From Aquirhabdus sp. (GTDB taxonomy: Bacteria > Pseudomonadota > Gammaproteobacteria > Pseudomonadales > Moraxellaceae), in NCBI GenBank assembly GCA_030151145.1, contig JASLEL010000270.1, positions 1 to 8,524 of the forward strand: a stretch of DNA of 8,524 nt, in the 5' to 3' direction. How positions within the stretch are numbered: the stretch's first letter is position 1; the number at the start of each line of letters is the position of its first letter. Shown here piece by piece: positions 6,203 to 8,524 of the stretch. Under the pieces are notes generated by a model. That model did no database searches and was not told the DNA's origin. It saw only the letters and a program-made list of their open reading frames with translations. A program made the position numbers and the translations under genes.

Positions 6203-6865
6203 ATGTTAGGCATTCCCGTCGCATTATTTTTCGCCAATGGCGTTGAATGGTATGTTCATAAATATGGCCTGCACGGTATCCCGCGTCCGGGTGCGGAGCG
6301 TAAATCCTTCTACAAGCTTGGCATGAAGAACCACTGGACCCACCATCGCCGTGTACGTCTGGATCAATACCGCGATGATGAACTGTATGCCCATCCCCTG
6401 CACAACGACGATGGCCGTACCGAGATCAAGGGTCTAATCGTACTCGCTGGTGCCACGACACTGGTCTTTCCGATCGCGCCGTTCTTTACCCTGACCTCGT
6501 ACTACTGCGCATGGAACTATTTCAATACGCACCGTAAATCGCACCTTGATCCTGAGTGGGGCAAGCGCAAGATTCCATGGCACTACGATCACCATATGAA
6601 CACCAATCAGGACGCCAACTGGTGCGTGACCAAACCCTGGTTTGATTACATCATGGGTACCCGCGTGATCTCATCTGCTGACTTGCAGGAGTCCAACCCG
6701 CTCGGCATCAAGCTGCCCGCATTCGTTGAGCGACGTCTGAACAAACTGGCCCGCCGCTATGCCCCACGTGCCTTTGAAAAGCTTGACGCCAACATGCAGC
6801 ATGAACGCGAACAGCGTAACAAAGGTCTAGAAAACGCCATGCCGACCTTTAGTGCCGCAAGCTAA
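6203..6865 (+). CDS. Fatty acid hydroxylase / sterol desaturase-family membrane protein
   Basis: A 220-residue member of the non-haem di-iron fatty acid hydroxylase superfamily, which hydroxylates or desaturates lipid substrates at the membrane using O2. The histidine clusters are all visible: HKYGLH (H19, H24), HWTHH (H44, H47, H48), HRKSH (H110, H114) and WHYDHH (H127, H130, H131), followed by TKPWFDYIMGTR, which is typical of the family end. A short hydrophobic N-terminus (1-18) and a hydrophobic stretch at about 78-105 are the membrane segments; this is fewer than in longer relatives. AAAGAG lies before the ATG and an in-frame stop at 6140 rules out a long extension. It is divergent from the AraC-family regulator and followed by a terminator, so it is a single-gene unit. 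The natural substrate (fatty acid, carotenoid or other lipid) is unknown. Confidence 0.88.
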   Translation: MLGIPVALFFANGVEWYVHKYGLHGIPRPGAERKSFYKLGMKNHWTHHRRVRLDQYRDDELYAHPLHNDDGRTEIKGLIVLAGATTLVFPIAPFFTLTSYYCAWNYFNTHRKSHLDPEWGKRKIPWHYDHHMNTNQDANWCVTKPWFDYIMGTRVISSADLQESNPLGIKLPAFVERRLNKLARRYAPRAFEKLDANMQHEREQRNKGLENAMPTFSAAS

Positions 6866-6890
6866 AGAGCGCGCTTCATTTGACCATCAG

Positions 6891-6914
6891 AAAGCCTCCC
6901 TATGGGGGCTTTTT
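6891..6914 (+). terminator. Intrinsic terminator after the hydroxylase gene
   Basis: AAAGCCTCC (6891-6899) pairs with GGGGGCTTT (6904-6912) through nine positions, one of them U-G, around a CTAT loop, followed by a run of five Ts (6910-6914). It lies about 25 bases past the hydroxylase stop codon and separates it from ogt. Confidence 0.88.
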
Positions 6915-7002
6915 CATTTCAGACCTTTTTGTAAGTTCAACTATCACTGTACTCTGAATTCTTTTACGATCTGGTCAAATGCTTCTCATACAGGCAGGCA
7001 TC

Positions 7003-7512
7003 ATGGCCGATCACTATAGCTATATGGACTCTCCCGTCGGGCGACTGACGCTCGTAGCAAGTGCGGCCGCGCTGGTCGCCATCCTGTGGGAAGTCGAACA
7101 CCGTAAACCGCTCAAAATGGCAGACATGACCGAGTCTCATGATCATCCCGTCCTGCAGGAAACCATCCGGCAACTGGCCGAATACTTTGCAGGACAGCGC
7201 AAGACCTTTGATCTGCCACTTGAATTCCGCGGGACCGATTTTCAGCGCAGTGTCTGGCAAGCGCTCCTGACCATCCCCTATGGCGAGACCCGTAGCTACC
7301 TCGATATCGCCAATCAGCTTGGCAACCCTAAAGCCGTACGCGCCGTCGGTGCCGCCAATGGCCGTAATCCCATCTCGATCATCGCCCCCTGTCACCGTGT
7401 GATCGGGGCCAGTGGTGATCTGGTCGGCTTTGGTGGTGGACTACCGGCCAAGATGAAACTACTTGAGCTGGAAGGCTATCTGCCCGCCCAGCAAGATCTG
7501 TTATTCAACTGA
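7003..7512 (+). CDS. ogt: Methylated-DNA--protein-cysteine S-methyltransferase (Ogt/AGT)
   Basis: Suicide DNA-repair protein that moves the alkyl group from O6-alkylguanine (and O4-alkylthymine) to its own cysteine. The C-terminal domain is complete: GTDFQRSVWQALLTIPYGET, the recognition helix with the arginine finger in AVRAVGAANGRNP, and the active-site motif IAPCHRVIG, with the cysteine at residue 130 from this start. DLVGFGGGLPAKMKLLELEG closes the domain. The N-terminal part (DSPVGRLTLVAS) fits the Ogt class; there is no Ada-type regulatory domain. I chose ATG 7003 (169 residues) because AGGCAGG lies just upstream and the family similarity begins there. An in-frame ATG at 6979 would add eight residues and has a poorer ribosome site. 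The gene follows a terminator, so it has its own promoter, which I cannot place confidently. The MFS gene starts 69 bases after it. Confidence 0.93.
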   Translation: MADHYSYMDSPVGRLTLVASAAALVAILWEVEHRKPLKMADMTESHDHPVLQETIRQLAEYFAGQRKTFDLPLEFRGTDFQRSVWQALLTIPYGETRSYLDIANQLGNPKAVRAVGAANGRNPISIIAPCHRVIGASGDLVGFGGGLPAKMKLLELEGYLPAQQDLLFN

Positions 7513-7548
7513 CCTCACTTAAAGCAGACTCATCACAAACCAGTACCG

Positions 7549-7554
7549 TATAAA
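7549..7554 (+). promoter_or_regulatory. Possible -10 element for the MFS transporter gene
   Basis: TATAAA, five of six matches to the -10 consensus, lies 27 bases before the transporter start codon in the gap after ogt. No convincing -35 is seen 16-18 bases upstream. The gene could instead be read through from ogt, as no terminator separates them. Confidence 0.3.
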
Positions 7555-7581
7555 CAAGACGTATCACAGGGAAATGTACCC

Positions 7582-8524
7582 ATGAGTTCGACTCCCACCG
7601 ATTCATCTAAAACAGCCTCAAAGTTTGCCACGGTAATCCGCGTCACCAGCGGTAACTTTATCGAGATGTTTGATTTCTTTGTCTTTGGCTTCTACGCCAC
7701 TTACATCGCTCAGACCTTCTTTCCGACGCATGACCAGTTTTCCTCCCTGCTACTCACCTTTATGACTTTTGGCGCTGGCTTCCTCATGCGTCCACTGGGC
7801 GCGATCTTCCTCGGCGCCTATGTGGACCGTGTCGGACGACGCAAGGGGCTGATCACCACACTGGTACTGATGGCCTGTGGCACACTGCTCATCGCCTTTG
7901 TGCCGGGCTACAGCACGATTGGATTACTCGCACCACTGCTGGTACTGATTGGTCGGTTGCTGCAAGGCTTCTCGGCAGGCGTCGAGCTGGGCGGGGTATC
8001 GGTTTATCTGTCCGAGATGGCACCACCGGGGCGTAAGGGTTTCTATGTCAGTTGGCAGTCGGCCAGTCAGCAGGTTGCTATCATCGTGGCAGCAACCTTG
8101 GGCTATCTCGTGCAGCAGAATCTACCCGAGAGCGCCATCGCAGCGTGGGGCTGGCGTATTCCCTTCTTTGTTGGCTGTATGATCATCCCGATCCTGTTTT
8201 TTATCCGTCGTTCCTTGCAGGAGACCGAGGCCTTTAAGGCTCGCAAGCACAAACCGACCCTCAACGAAATTGCCCAGTCCATGCAGCAGAATGCCGGAAT
8301 CGTCCTCCTTGGGATGATGATGGTGTCGATGACCACGGTGTCGTTTTATCTCATCACGGTCTATACACCAACCTACGGCAAAGCCGAACTCAACCTCACT
8401 ACGACCGACTCACTCCTTGTCACCCTGTGTATCGGCATCTCCAATCTGATTCTGCTACCGATCATGGGCGCTCTGTCAGATCGGATCGGGCGCAAGCCAT
8501 TGCTGGTCACTTTTACCGTACTCA
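7582..8524 (+). CDS. MFS citrate/tricarballylate-type proton symporter (CitA/TcuC-like), cut by the window edge
   Basis: The first 314 codons of a major facilitator superfamily inner-membrane transporter, open to the right edge with no stop; relatives have about 430 residues. It closely resembles E. coli CitA and Salmonella TcuC, proton symporters for citrate and tricarballylate. Diagnostic segments are VTSGNFIEMFDFFVFGFYATY (21-41), DRVGRRKG (82-89, the MFS loop 2-3 motif), GRLLQGFSAGVELGGVSVYL (124-143), SWQSASQQVA (157-166), WGWRIPFF (189-196), ITVYTPTYG (258-266) and the repeated loop motif DRIGRKP (300-306). Hydrophobic stretches agree with eight to nine of the expected twelve helices. 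AGGGA about nine bases before the ATG supports the start. Family membership is secure, but citrate versus tricarballylate or a related acid cannot be decided; no tricarballylate catabolic genes are visible. Confidence 0.9.
   Translation, partial: MSSTPTDSSKTASKFATVIRVTSGNFIEMFDFFVFGFYATYIAQTFFPTHDQFSSLLLTFMTFGAGFLMRPLGAIFLGAYVDRVGRRKGLITTLVLMACGTLLIAFVPGYSTIGLLAPLLVLIGRLLQGFSAGVELGGVSVYLSEMAPPGRKGFYVSWQSASQQVAIIVAATLGYLVQQNLPESAIAAWGWRIPFFVGCMIIPILFFIRRSLQETEAFKARKHKPTLNEIAQSMQQNAGIVLLGMMMVSMTTVSFYLITVYTPTYGKAELNLTTTDSLLVTLCIGISNLILLPIMGALSDRIGRKPLLVTFTVL

Noticed and set aside
8103..8336. Leftward 77-codon frame and the rightward off-frame ORFs at 7949-8237 inside the transporter gene
   Set aside because: They overlap the continuous open frame of the MFS transporter and show no domain of their own.
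1..8524. Mobile element, CRISPR array, tRNA or rRNA, toxin-antitoxin or defence system
   Set aside because: I looked on both strands for transposase-like frames, regularly spaced repeats, tRNA-like folds and small paired genes and saw none; all substantial coding space belongs to housekeeping or common accessory enzymes.

Overview
The window is ordinary chromosomal sequence from a gammaproteobacterium. Moderate GC, dense packing of short operons, and the look of the OsmC, pirin, ElaA and CitA/TcuC-type proteins all fit. I lean toward a Moraxellaceae-like lineage (Acinetobacter relatives), but that is inference from remembered protein similarity, and nothing in the window settles the genus. 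I see no phage genes, transposases, CRISPR array, tRNA or rRNA.

Layout. (1) The left edge holds the C-terminal end of a GGDEF (diguanylate cyclase) protein on the + strand; its last codons overlap the 3' end of a leftward gene. (2) A leftward two-gene unit, pirin then an OsmC-family protein, is tightly coupled, with 2 bp between the pirin stop and the OsmC-family start. (3) fumC, the class II fumarase, is also leftward, with a clear intrinsic terminator behind it and a perfect TATAAT -10 in front. A second terminator-shaped hairpin sits immediately upstream of that -10. (4) A divergent ElaA-type acetyltransferase runs rightward and meets head-on a leftward nitronate monooxygenase-family flavoprotein. 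(5) A leftward AraC-family regulator lies just upstream of the flavoprotein gene. (6) After a 218-bp divergent control region rich in repeats comes a rightward histidine-rich fatty acid hydroxylase/sterol desaturase-family membrane protein, closed by an intrinsic terminator. (7) Next are a rightward O6-alkylguanine-DNA alkyltransferase (ogt) and the first 314 codons of an MFS citrate/tricarballylate-type proton symporter, cut by the right edge.

How the genes may work together. FumC and the CitA/TcuC-like symporter both belong to di- and tricarboxylate metabolism but are far apart here and not co-transcribed. Pirin and OsmC look like a small redox or stress pair. The AraC regulator, the divergent hydroxylase and the downstream flavoprotein form a plausible local regulon; the divergent region has a good promoter for the regulator and several repeats. 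No complete undescribed system is evident. The items most worth a second look are the terminator-like hairpin facing fumC, the architecture of the AraC/hydroxylase control region, and the missing second cysteine in the OsmC-family protein.
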